64,000 bases of DNA from Oscillospiraceae bacterium (GTDB taxonomy: Bacteria; Bacillota; Clostridia; Oscillospirales; Oscillospiraceae), in contig CAJTGJ010000009.1 in assembly GCA_910575695.1 (NCBI GenBank), positions 1-64,000 on the forward strand, in the 5' to 3' direction. The notes under the pieces are model-generated. The model was not told the origin of the DNA. It made no database searches and was given only the letters and a program-made list of their open reading frames with translations. Below are positions 50,658 through 59,622 of this stretch, in pieces; positions within the stretch are counted from its first letter, which is position 1; each line of letters begins with the position of its first letter. A program made the translations under genes and the position numbers.

Positions 50658-53317
50658 TTATACGCTGCTTTTGCGTTTCTTCAAAAAGTTCATGATAGCG
50701 AACGCCTCAAGTACAGCCACTGTCACGGCAACCACTACGTCAACAGCGTAAATCATCTTGACCCAGCCGGGAGTGCCAAAGTTCCGCTCGTTGATCGCAT
50801 TGGAATTGGCCAGGCTATAAAGGATGTTGTGACAGGAGTTACGCATAGCCACGACAGTAGCGGTCTGGTCTGTGTTGGTGGCAAAGCCCTTTTGGTCGCC
50901 GGCAGAGGACAGCATCTTGTCGCCGCCGGTCCGGATGGCAGAATCAGCTATCATATTGCCGTCGATGGTGCCATTGAACCAGTCGGTCACGGTAGAACCC
51001 ACAAAGCCCCATTCTCCGCGGAGGACATCCTGTAGTAGTTCTGGGCAACAGCCAGCCCATACATTGCCGATATAATTGAACGCCGTCATCACATTGTCCG
51101 CTCCGCCATCCTTAACGGAGATTTCAAACGGTTTCAGATAAATCTCGCGCATGGCATGCTCGTTGGTCCAAGTACACAGCATATTCTTGCGGAAGCTCTC
51201 CGAGTCGTTCAGCGCAAAATGCTTTATGTAACACTGGACGCCATACTCCTTGGCCCCGCTCACCTCACAAGCACCTATCCTGCCGGAGAGAATGCCATCC
51301 TCGGAGTAATATTCGAAATTACGGCCGGAGAAAGGCGTGCGGTGAATGTTCATTGCGGGACCGTACCAACCCACCACATTCATATCATCGCACTGCCGCC
51401 CCATGGATTGGCCTCGGCGGGCAGCCAGTTCTTTGCTCCAAGTTGCTGCAATCATGGTTGCAGCGGGATAGGCCGTACCGCTTTGCCCAGTGTAGTTGTT
51501 CTTAATGGCGGCAGGGCCATCGCACTCAATCGTGGCGGGCAGGCCAATAGAATCCACCTTGGCGTTGGCATAGCCGCCGGTGCCAATGAGCTGGTTCATC
51601 TCGGATATGGTAAGCTGATCCAAAAGGGAGTCCCATTTGGCGTCATCATAGGCAACATCCGCCATATCCTCAATTGTCAGGCCGTTTTTTGCCCCAGTAA
51701 CCGGCATAACGGCGTCAGGATCGTCATATTTGGACGCATCAAAGGTGTTCTGACAGTAGAAGCCGTCCAGTACAGTGTCTGTCATGGACATATCAGTGGG
51801 GGCCGCGGTCGCCTCCGCATAGTTGGAAAAACCGTCCTTACGGGAGAGATAGGTCACGTCACCGGCGGCATAGTCAAATAAGTTGGAAGCGGTGGCCTGA
51901 TCGCTGCTGCGTTTGCCATCGTTGGCGTCGTTGTAAATAATATCAGAGGATACCGTGACCTGACGGCTGTCAATGACCGTATGGGAATCGGAGCGCAGGC
52001 TGATGTCATACTCACCAGCCTCCAGTACGTAGGCGCCGCCGTCAGCCTTAACGCCGCTGTAATCGTAGGACGCCATATCTTCCAAGGCAAAGGTGATGGT
52101 AACAGAAGCCTCCTTGCCGGGGTCCACAATATCGGTCTTGCCAAAGTCAATCAAATTGACAGAGGATTTTTCAATGCCGCCATTATAGTAGGGGGGCGTG
52201 TAATAAAGCTCCACCACATCCTTACCGGCAACAGAGCCGGTATTTTTTACATTGACTGTTACAGTGATATTGGTTCCATCATTCTGGAAATCAGTAATGG
52301 ACTGCTCAAAAGTGGTATAGCTCAGTCCATAGCCCCGGCGGAATTGATGACCACGATCACCTGATTAAACTCGCTTTTTACCCGTTCCAGCATGGCAATC
52401 TCCCGATTGCTCAGCTCCAAATAGGATTTAGACGGGTCAATATCATCTGGGTTAGAGGAATAGCGGACACCGGTGTAACCGGACCATCCACCGGTAAACT
52501 CAAAGGTATCCTCGTCGGTAATGCTTGTGGGCAAATCGGCATTTTCACCGGCGGAACGGGCAATCACAACAAGGGCTGTGTCAGAAAAAGATCTGGCGTT
52601 TTCAAAGATACCTGCCGCGTCATACTCGTCAAGGGTGGGCTCGGGAACCGTCCAGTCCTGACCGCCCATTTCCACCGGGGGCCGGGTATCCAAGTAATTA
52701 GTGTAAAAATCGGAAATCGCCGTATTCAGCTCAAAGCCGGAATTCTGGAGACCTTGGAGCAGGGTGACACAGGTACTCTCATCCACAGAGCCGGAACCGG
52801 TGCCGCCATAAATCGGATTGGTAGAGGACCAGCCAAACACGTTCAGTTTCGTTACATCATCCAGCGGCAGGGCATTGTTGTCATTTTTCAGCAGTACAAT
52901 CCCCTCGTCCGCAATCTCACGCACCAACTGCTCCGAATCAGCGATGGTGGCATCAGACAGCAGATAGGTGTCGCCAAAGGCATTGTTGATGATGCCGTAC
53001 TCGGGACCCATGCAGATCAAATTCGCAATGACGGCGACGGCCAAAATAACAGCTGCCAGTCCCTGCATCCGCACCAGACTGCGCAGGGGCTGCTTCAGCT
53101 TAAAGGCCGCAAGAACCACCAGCAGCGCAATCGCCACAATAATACCCAACGCAACAAAATAGCTGGACAGCGTATAGACGGTGGTTACGACATCCCCCAT
53201 GGTCAGCGACACAGAGCGGCTTGCCAAATAGCCTTGGATACCTGCGACAGCAACCGCAATCACGGCAATCACTACCACAAGGACAATCAGGGGTTTCAGC
53301 CATTTTTTGTTTTTCAC
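50658..53317 (-). pseudogene. GH3 beta-glycosidase, frameshifted with internal deletion
   Basis: GTG start at 53317 with AGGAGGAGA. The first part (to 52322) has N-terminal membrane helices and the GH3 C-terminal domain (DEGIVLLKNDNNALPL, then VIVVINS). It stops after INSAGAMD. The other frame resumes at GYGLSYTTFEQSITDF and continues through an Fn3-like domain, the GH3 catalytic domain (GFVGSTVTDWFNGTIDG holds the nucleophile Asp) and a C-terminal membrane helix to 50658. Comparison with the intact relative at 62689 shows about 120 codons missing at the junction. The C-domain-first order is known in clostridial GH3 proteins. Downstream of and probably co-transcribed with GH43. Confidence 0.85.
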
Positions 53318-53336
53318 GTTTCTCTCCTCCTGCTTT

Positions 53337-54779
53337 TTATTTCAGCTCAAACGCAATGAAGTCCACCGCGCCTGTACCGACAAATTTAATATAAAGGGCC
53401 TTTACCCCCGCCCCCCCGTCAAAACGGCCGGAGAAGGTTTTCCGCCCGCCCCGCACGTCCACCGGGATGCTGGCCGCTTCGGCAAAATCCGGGGTAGTCG
53501 AGACTTCTATACTGCCGGAGCCGTTCCCCCGCAGCTCAACGGACACCGTCTTTTCCCCGTCCAACTCAAAATATTTGAACCCCGCCACCGCGCCGTCCCG
53601 CATATTGGCGATATACTGGTCGCCGCCATGCTCTCTGTCCCTGCCAGTCTGTGTAAAATAGGGGTGGCCCGCCAGCGCCTTCCGGGGGCTGGGGCCGTCG
53701 TACCGGCCCACCCCGTCCTTTGACCACAGGTTGCAGGCGATCCGGGCCTCGTACCGCCCCTCCCCCCTCAGCGGCCCGCCGTTCAGCCCGCAGGAGGTGA
53801 CCTCCGCCTGCCGGAAGGAGCCGTCCGGGTTCCGCTCCAGCCGTTCCGCGCAGGCCTGACGGGAATAGGAGTGGCGGTTGGTCTGCCGGTGGTAAAAGAT
53901 GTACCACTGTTTCCCGATGTTCAGCAGCCCGCCGTGGGTGTTGCCCAAGTAGTTCAGCCCATCCTTCTCCTCCGTGCGCCCGTCCAGGAACAGGTCGCCC
54001 TGGCTGACCAGCGTGCCGCCGAAGGTGAAGCCGCCGTCCGGCCTGTCGCTGACGGCATAGCACAGCTCATGGTTGTGCCGGGAGGAGTAGACGAAAAGAT
54101 ATTTGTCCCCGTCCTTTCGGATGGAGCTGGCCTCGAAAAACTCGTGGCCGGGGAAGGAGCCGGGGCCCTCTTTGGGGAAGATCACTTTGGGATCACTCTT
54201 GATGGTGAGCATATCCTGTTCCAGCTCCACCACCGTGCCGCCGTCGTTTTTCAGCTTTTTGAAGCCGGTGGCCGCGGCGGGCGCGGGGATGTAAAAGCCG
54301 GAATACAGCCACACCCTGCCGTCGTCGTCCGCCAGTACGCCGGGGTCGAAAGGGAACTGGTCGCCCTTCCTCCGGCCCCAGACGGTTCCGTCCGGGTAGC
54401 GGACGTGTCCCAAAAACCGGTACTGCCCCGCCGGGGTATCGCAGACGGCCACCCCCATGATGCCCATGAAGTCAAAGGCGTAGTAGAGGTAATACCGCCC
54501 GTCCGGCCCCTGACATACGTCGGGGGCGAACAGAAGCCGCAGGCCCAGTTTATTCCTGGGGTCCTGGTTTTTCCTGAAGATGACCCCCTCGTACCGCCAG
54601 TCGGACAGGTCGTCCACCGGCGCGGACCAGCACACGTAGTCGTTGACACAGAAGATGGGCGCGCCAAATCTGTCGTGGGAGCCGTACACATAGACCCGGT
54701 TCCCAAATACATGGGGCTCACCGTCGGGAATATATTCCCAGCTGGGCAGGTAAGGGTTGAATGCCTGCTGTTTTTCCAT
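53337..54779 (-). CDS. GH43 family glycosidase with C-terminal CBM6-like domain
   Basis: A 480-residue five-bladed-propeller enzyme. The start NPYLPSWEYIPDGEPHVFGN, VYGSHD, FDPGVLADDDG and FFEASSIRK (general acid Glu) match GH43 beta-xylosidase/alpha-arabinofuranosidase enzymes. The last ~130 residues (FKYFELDGEKTVSVELRGNG) resemble a carbohydrate-binding module of family 6. No signal peptide, so cytoplasmic. ATG 54779 is preferred to a GTG 9 nt earlier because GGGAAG is properly spaced. It precedes the broken GH3 gene by 19 nt. Confidence 0.88.
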   Translation of the reverse strand: MEKQQAFNPYLPSWEYIPDGEPHVFGNRVYVYGSHDRFGAPIFCVNDYVCWSAPVDDLSDWRYEGVIFRKNQDPRNKLGLRLLFAPDVCQGPDGRYYLYYAFDFMGIMGVAVCDTPAGQYRFLGHVRYPDGTVWGRRKGDQFPFDPGVLADDDGRVWLYSGFYIPAPAAATGFKKLKNDGGTVVELEQDMLTIKSDPKVIFPKEGPGSFPGHEFFEASSIRKDGDKYLFVYSSRHNHELCYAVSDRPDGGFTFGGTLVSQGDLFLDGRTEEKDGLNYLGNTHGGLLNIGKQWYIFYHRQTNRHSYSRQACAERLERNPDGSFRQAEVTSCGLNGGPLRGEGRYEARIACNLWSKDGVGRYDGPSPRKALAGHPYFTQTGRDREHGGDQYIANMRDGAVAGFKYFELDGEKTVSVELRGNGSGSIEVSTTPDFAEAASIPVDVRGGRKTFSGRFDGGAGVKALYIKFVGTGAVDFIAFELK

Positions 54780-55093
54780 CACGTTCACTTCCCGTTTTCA
54801 TCGTATCGTTCACGGCGCCCGATTTTCAAGGCGGAGAAAGCCCGCCGGCCCATTTTTTGGGCTGGGTTTTGACTATGAAATCCACCGCCGGCCGCTCCGC
54901 GGCCCCTGCGGCGGCGATAACCGCATCATAACAGATTTTAGGGTTGGGATGGGTGCGTTTGCCGTAACCTGTTATCCTGCTGACGCAACCTGTACATTTA
55001 GTGAGTTCTGCACAATTTCCCGCACTCGTTTTTGTGCAGAAAGCCAACGGCTCTGGCGCAGCACCCGCTGCGTCAGAGCCGTCTGTTGGATTC

Positions 55094-56395
55094 TTATGAG
55101 ATGGGCAGCAATACCCGGAGGTGGAACCAATTGTCCTGCGCCTCAGCCGAAACGGAGCCGCCATACTTTTCAGCTATGCAGTGGATGCTTTTGATGCCGT
55201 AACCGTGGCGCCCCTTGTCCCGCTTGGTGGTCTTGAACTCGCCGTCTTCCATCTGCAGCGGACCCTCAAAATAATTTTCCACCCGGATCATCAAAAAATT
55301 GTTCTGGGTGTATACCGCGATCCGGATCAGCCGCTTTTCCTTGTCCGGCAGCTTCAAAACGCTTTCAATGGCATTGTCCAGGGCGTTGCCGAACACGCTG
55401 CATATGTCCATCACGTCCATAAATCCCAGCCGCGCCCCGTCCGCCACCACCATCATGGCGATCCGGTGCTTGGCGCAGTAGAGCTGCTTGCTGAACAGGA
55501 TGGTGTCCAGCACGTCGTTCCCCGTTTTTTGCATGGGGCCGATGCCCTGTATCCCAGATTCCAGCTGGTTGAGGTATTCCTCCCGCTTTTCCGCACTGGG
55601 CTCCAGCCGGATTACGCCGATCTGGTGCTTCAGATCATGGTACTTCCGGTTGATGGCCTCAATGTTTTCCCGGGACTGCCGGTACTGCTCATACTGCCGC
55701 GACAGCAGGCCGTTGATGGAATCCAGTTCCTTCCGGGTCTGCATATCCCGCCATTGGTCCTGGTGGGCTATCAGCATGAGCACACCTGCCATATCAACAA
55801 GAGTTCGGATGTAAAATATCTCTGCCCGGGACTGCCCGCTCAGCGGCGTATTGGGGTAGACATAGCTGATATTGCTGATTAAAAATGCCCCTACCGCGAT
55901 AATCCCGGAGGAAAGCACCTCTTTCCAGGTCACATGGCTGGCCCGGCTCTTTCCCAGCAGCTTTTTCTGAAACACATACGCGGCGTAAAACATCGTGCCG
56001 TAAAACACGCACAGGAATACCGCCCGCGCCCAGATGCTGTCCCCAAGGCCCTGGGAATAAAACGAGTAAAACTGCCATTCCAGGGAAGCGGCAAATTCCG
56101 CGAATATAAAGGCGATGGCCCAATAGAACCCAATGTCCAGGGCGGATTCTCTGCAGCACAAGCGCATTGTGCCATACATGATCAGAAGCGCCACGGCCAT
56201 CCCGGGAATCCACAAGGGAATGGGAGCGGCGCCGATCCAGTTCTGGAGCGCCCCCAAAACGGCCAAAGAGGCCAGCATGATAAAGCAGGTTGCAAGCCTG
56301 CCCCACCGCCGCTTCAGCAGCAGGACAAAAATCAGGCATGATGACCATTCCGCGAGGGCGGTATAGAGCTTCGGGATATCCTGCATAACTCCCAT
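55094..56395 (-). CDS. GHKL sensor histidine kinase (AgrC-like)
   Basis: A 433-residue kinase with six predicted membrane helices in the first ~205 residues. The cytoplasmic part has the phosphoacceptor region NRKYHDLKHQIGVIR and a GHKL ATPase (FGNALDNAIESV, KGRHGYGIKSIHCIAEKYGG). It lies 5 nt after its LytTR response regulator. The same gene pair exists in mirror image on the plus strand from 57302. Such kinases sense peptides or envelope signals; the signal here is unknown. Confidence 0.9.
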   Translation of the reverse strand: MGVMQDIPKLYTALAEWSSCLIFVLLLKRRWGRLATCFIMLASLAVLGALQNWIGAAPIPLWIPGMAVALLIMYGTMRLCCRESALDIGFYWAIAFIFAEFAASLEWQFYSFYSQGLGDSIWARAVFLCVFYGTMFYAAYVFQKKLLGKSRASHVTWKEVLSSGIIAVGAFLISNISYVYPNTPLSGQSRAEIFYIRTLVDMAGVLMLIAHQDQWRDMQTRKELDSINGLLSRQYEQYRQSRENIEAINRKYHDLKHQIGVIRLEPSAEKREEYLNQLESGIQGIGPMQKTGNDVLDTILFSKQLYCAKHRIAMMVVADGARLGFMDVMDICSVFGNALDNAIESVLKLPDKEKRLIRIAVYTQNNFLMIRVENYFEGPLQMEDGEFKTTKRDKGRHGYGIKSIHCIAEKYGGSVSAEAQDNWFHLRVLLPIS

Positions 56396-56400
56396 CAGCC

Positions 56401-57105
56401 CTACCCCCTCCCCACGTAGGCGGCAAGGGCCTCCATAAATCCCTTGCGCTTGGGGCGGCTGATCTGGAGGCGCTCGCCCGCCACGGTGACGCAGTTCTCC
56501 TTCACTGCCTCCACGTAGGCCAGGTTTACCAGGTAACAGTTATTGCACCGGGCAAAGGGCTGTCCCTTCAGCTTTTCCTCCAGTCCCTTCAGCGTATCCC
56601 GCGCCGCCACTGTTTTCCCGTTCAGGTGAAACGTCACCTTGTGGTCCTGGCTCTCGATGTAGGTGACCAGCCTCGCGTTCAGCCGCACCATGGCGTTGTC
56701 CTGCAAGACATGGAGGTAAACCCCTCTGCCCTCGCTGATTCTTCTGACCGCCTTTTTCAGCGTCTGGACAAAGGCAAAATACTGCACCGGCTTGAGCACA
56801 TAGTCCAGCGCCTCCACCTTGTAGCCCTGCAAGGCGTACTGGGCCAGGTTGGTGATGAAGATAATGATAACGTCCTTGTCCTCTGCCCGAATCCGCTGGG
56901 CGGCCTTCATGCCGTCCATGTTCCGCATCTGGATGTCCATCAGGATGATGTCGATGGAGCTGACGTTTGCCTCTGCGATATCCAGCCCGTCGGAGAAAAC
57001 AGACACCTTGAATTGCTCGCCGCACTCCGCCTCGTACCGGTTCAGATAGCCCAAAAGCTGCTTTTGGCAATTGATATCATCCTCAACAATGGCAATCTGG
57101 ATCAT
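56401..57105 (-). CDS. LytTR response regulator
   Basis: A 234-residue regulator. The receiver is intact (IVEDD, phosphoacceptor Asp in IILMDIQMRNMDG, Lys in YVLKPV). The LytTR domain includes LVTYIESQDHKVTFHL, FARCNNCYLVNLAYVEAV and LQISRPKRKGFMEAL. ATG 57105 has GGAGGGG 7 nt upstream. It begins the minus-strand two-component operon and is back-to-back with a homologous plus-strand regulator. Confidence 0.92.
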   Translation of the reverse strand: MIQIAIVEDDINCQKQLLGYLNRYEAECGEQFKVSVFSDGLDIAEANVSSIDIILMDIQMRNMDGMKAAQRIRAEDKDVIIIFITNLAQYALQGYKVEALDYVLKPVQYFAFVQTLKKAVRRISEGRGVYLHVLQDNAMVRLNARLVTYIESQDHKVTFHLNGKTVAARDTLKGLEEKLKGQPFARCNNCYLVNLAYVEAVKENCVTVAGERLQISRPKRKGFMEALAAYVGRG

Positions 57106-57124
57106 ACGCAACCCCTCCGCTTTC

Positions 57125-57154
57125 ATTATATATGAGCTCCAATAGAAAAAGCAA
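57125..57154 (-). promoter_or_regulatory. Promoter of minus-strand LytTR/GHKL operon
   Basis: On the minus strand TTGCTT (57154-57149) and TATAAT (57130-57125) are 18 bp apart, 20 nt upstream of the start codon. Confidence 0.65.
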
Positions 57155-57229
57155 GCTCCGAATTTCGGCCGTTCTCCCGTAAATTTCTGCTGGCCGCGGG
57201 CCGTACCCCTTCCCTTTGGGACCGCTCCA

Positions 57230-57238
57230 TGATAAAAT
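57230..57238 (+). promoter_or_regulatory. Extended -10 of plus-strand LytTR/GHKL operon
   Basis: TGATAAAAT is an extended -10 element 64 nt upstream of the GTG start. No good -35 is present, so activation is likely. Confidence 0.4.
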
Positions 57239-57301
57239 AGCCCCAGAGAGACCAAACGCCCGCAGGAGAAATACCGGAAAGGACATCAGGAGGGATGCGA
57301 A

Positions 57302-58024
57302 GTGAAGAATATCGCCATCGTGGAAGACGAAAACGCCGCCGCCGAACATCTGACGGCATACATACAGCGGTACGCCGCCGAGTCCGGACAGCAGTTCAAC
57401 ATTGTCCGGTTTTGTGACGGCGAAGTATTTCTCCAGGACTACAAGGCCGTCTACGCGGTGGTGTTTCTGGATATCCAGATGCCCCGGAAAAACGGGATGG
57501 ACGCCGCCGTTGAGCTGCGCCGCCACGACAAAAACGTGTCCATCATTTTTATCACCAACCTGGTGCAGTACGCCCTGAAGGGCTATGAGGTAGACGCGGT
57601 GAGCTTCCTGCTCAAGCCGGTGAGCTATTATGACTTTTCCCTGAAGTTCAAAAAGGCGCTGGACATCTACCTGATGAACGAGGAGCGCAGCTTTACCGTG
57701 AACGCCCCCGGCGGGCTGTGCCGCATCTCCACGGACAAGCTGATGTATGTGGAGATCATCAGCCACCGGCTCCACTACCACCTGATCGACGGCGTGATTG
57801 AGATGACCGGCGTGCTGTCCGCCGTGGAGCGGGAGCTGAGCGCCTTCGGCTTTCTGCGCTGCAACACCTGTTACCTGGTGAACCCAAAATTCATCGTGCG
57901 GGTGAAAGGCTCCGAGGTGCAGGTGGGGGACCGGACCCTCCAGATCAGCCGGCCCCGGCGGGCGGAGTTCATGGAGGGGCTCACCAACTGGTACGCGGGG
58001 GCGGGGGGCGGAAGCCATGGCTGA
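57302..58024 (+). CDS. LytTR response regulator
   Basis: A 240-residue regulator with receiver (IVEDEN, Asp in VVFLDIQMPRKNG, Lys in FLLKPVS) and LytTR domain (KLMYVEIISHRLHYHL, FLRCNTCYLVNPKFIVRV, LQISRPRRAEFME). Very similar in plan to the regulator at 56401, pointing to duplication and inversion. GTG start with AGGAGGGA upstream. It overlaps the kinase gene by 8 nt. Confidence 0.92.
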   Translation: MKNIAIVEDENAAAEHLTAYIQRYAAESGQQFNIVRFCDGEVFLQDYKAVYAVVFLDIQMPRKNGMDAAVELRRHDKNVSIIFITNLVQYALKGYEVDAVSFLLKPVSYYDFSLKFKKALDIYLMNEERSFTVNAPGGLCRISTDKLMYVEIISHRLHYHLIDGVIEMTGVLSAVERELSAFGFLRCNTCYLVNPKFIVRVKGSEVQVGDRTLQISRPRRAEFMEGLTNWYAGAGGGSHG

Positions 58025-59381
58025 GGTTCAGGGGATCTACCAAAAAATCATGCTGGAATTCCTGTTCGAGCTCTATGTGTTTTACGCCCTCACCACCCGG
58101 CGGCTGAACCGGGCCCCAAGGTTCTGGCTCCGGGCGCTGGGCGGGCTGGCGGCGGTGCTGGCGCTGGCGTGGGGCATGGCGTTCTGCTACCGCTCCGCGG
58201 GCGGGACGGCCCTGGGACGCATCGCCGTCTACGTGTTCCTGTTTGCCGCCGCCACGGCCCACCTCCGGCTGTGCTTTGATGAGACCTTCCCCACCGTCCT
58301 GTTCTGCGCCAGCGCGGCCTACGCGGCCCAGAACCTGTGCTACAAGCTGTACCTGGTTGTCTGGTGCGGCGGGGAGGCCCTGCGCTGGTACGACGGCTGG
58401 GGCGCCCGGTTCGAGCTGTACTACTACCTGATGTATTACGCGTTCTTCGTCCTGGCGGCGGCGGCGGTGTATTTCCTCTTTATCCGGGGCCTGCTCCGGC
58501 ATATATCCCGGGGAGAGCTGGATTACCAGATGCTGGCGGTGGCGATTTTGGCGCTGGGCATCACGGTTGTCCTTTGCTCGGTGGAGGACATCTACTTCTC
58601 CCACCTGAGCGTGGGCCGGGAAAACCGGTTCGAGCTGTGGGACTACTACGTCCTGCGGCAGGCGGGCAACCTGTTCTCGGTGCTGGGGTGCGCCGTGGTG
58701 CTGATGCTGACCTCCCGGACGGTGGAGCGGCGGGAGCTGCGTCAGGAGCTGGAATACCTCCAGCACGCCGTCCACCAGAGCGAGCGGCAATATGAGATCT
58801 CCCGGGACACGATCGACCTCATCAACGTGAAGTGCCACGACATCCGCTACAAGCTGGGGGCGCTGGCCGCCCAGGGGGAGCATATGCGCCCCGAGGCGGT
58901 GGCCGACCTCCAGGAGAGCATCTCCATCTACGACGCCAAGGTGGAGACGGGGAACCAGCTGCTGGACGTGCTGCTGACGGAAAAGAGCCTGTACTGCGAG
59001 CAGAACGGCATCACCTTCTCCTGCATGGCGGACGGGAAACAGCTGGCCTTCCTGGCGGACGGCGACCTGTACTGCCTGTTCGGCAACATCATCGACAACG
59101 CCCTGGAAGCGGTCAAGGCTATTCAGGAGGAGCAGCGGCGCGTCATAAATCTGGTGGTGAAGGCGCGGGGCGGTATGCTCGTGATCCAGTCGGACAATTA
59201 CTTCGACGGCGAGCGGGCCTTCGCGGGCGGCCTGCCCGTCACCACCAAGGCGGACAAGCACTACCACGGCTTCGGGATGCGCAGTATCAAAATGATCGTC
59301 CACAAGTACGGCGGAGAGCTGACCGCCCAGGTGGAGGAGGGCATATTCCACCTGAATATCCTGTTCAGCCTGGGAGAATAG
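58017..59381 (+). CDS. GHKL sensor histidine kinase
   Basis: A 454-residue kinase. About seven membrane helices fill residues 10-235. Then come a helical linker, the phosphoacceptor motif NVKCHDIRYKLGAL and a GHKL ATPase (FGNIIDNALEAVKAIQ, HYHGFGMRSIKMIVHKYGG). It overlaps its response regulator by 8 nt. Located directly upstream of the GH16, GT2 and GH3 genes, which may be its regulon. Confidence 0.9.
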   Translation: MAEVQGIYQKIMLEFLFELYVFYALTTRRLNRAPRFWLRALGGLAAVLALAWGMAFCYRSAGGTALGRIAVYVFLFAAATAHLRLCFDETFPTVLFCASAAYAAQNLCYKLYLVVWCGGEALRWYDGWGARFELYYYLMYYAFFVLAAAAVYFLFIRGLLRHISRGELDYQMLAVAILALGITVVLCSVEDIYFSHLSVGRENRFELWDYYVLRQAGNLFSVLGCAVVLMLTSRTVERRELRQELEYLQHAVHQSERQYEISRDTIDLINVKCHDIRYKLGALAAQGEHMRPEAVADLQESISIYDAKVETGNQLLDVLLTEKSLYCEQNGITFSCMADGKQLAFLADGDLYCLFGNIIDNALEAVKAIQEEQRRVINLVVKARGGMLVIQSDNYFDGERAFAGGLPVTTKADKHYHGFGMRSIKMIVHKYGGELTAQVEEGIFHLNILFSLGE

Positions 59382-59451
59382 GGGGAAAGCCGGCGGAAGG
59401 TTTTTCCAGATCCGCCTTCCCTTTGCAAAGTAGGAAAAAATCGTGCAGTTT

Positions 59452-59482
59452 AAGGAACGCCCATTGTCAATGGGCGTTCCTT
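59452..59482 (+). terminator. Terminator after the plus-strand two-component genes
   Basis: A 14-bp perfect stem (59452-59465 with 59469-59482) and 3-nt loop, followed by CTATTATC. Confidence 0.75.
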
Positions 59483-59622
59483 CTATTATCATTATCGCCA
59501 GAAAAAGCGGGTTCGCCTGCCAAACCTTTGTAGGATGTGTGAAAGCTTTCGGATCTGCTGCCCCACGGTCACAAACGCGGCGACGCGTTGTGAATAAAAA
59601 CAGTGAGAAGGAGAACTGAGCG

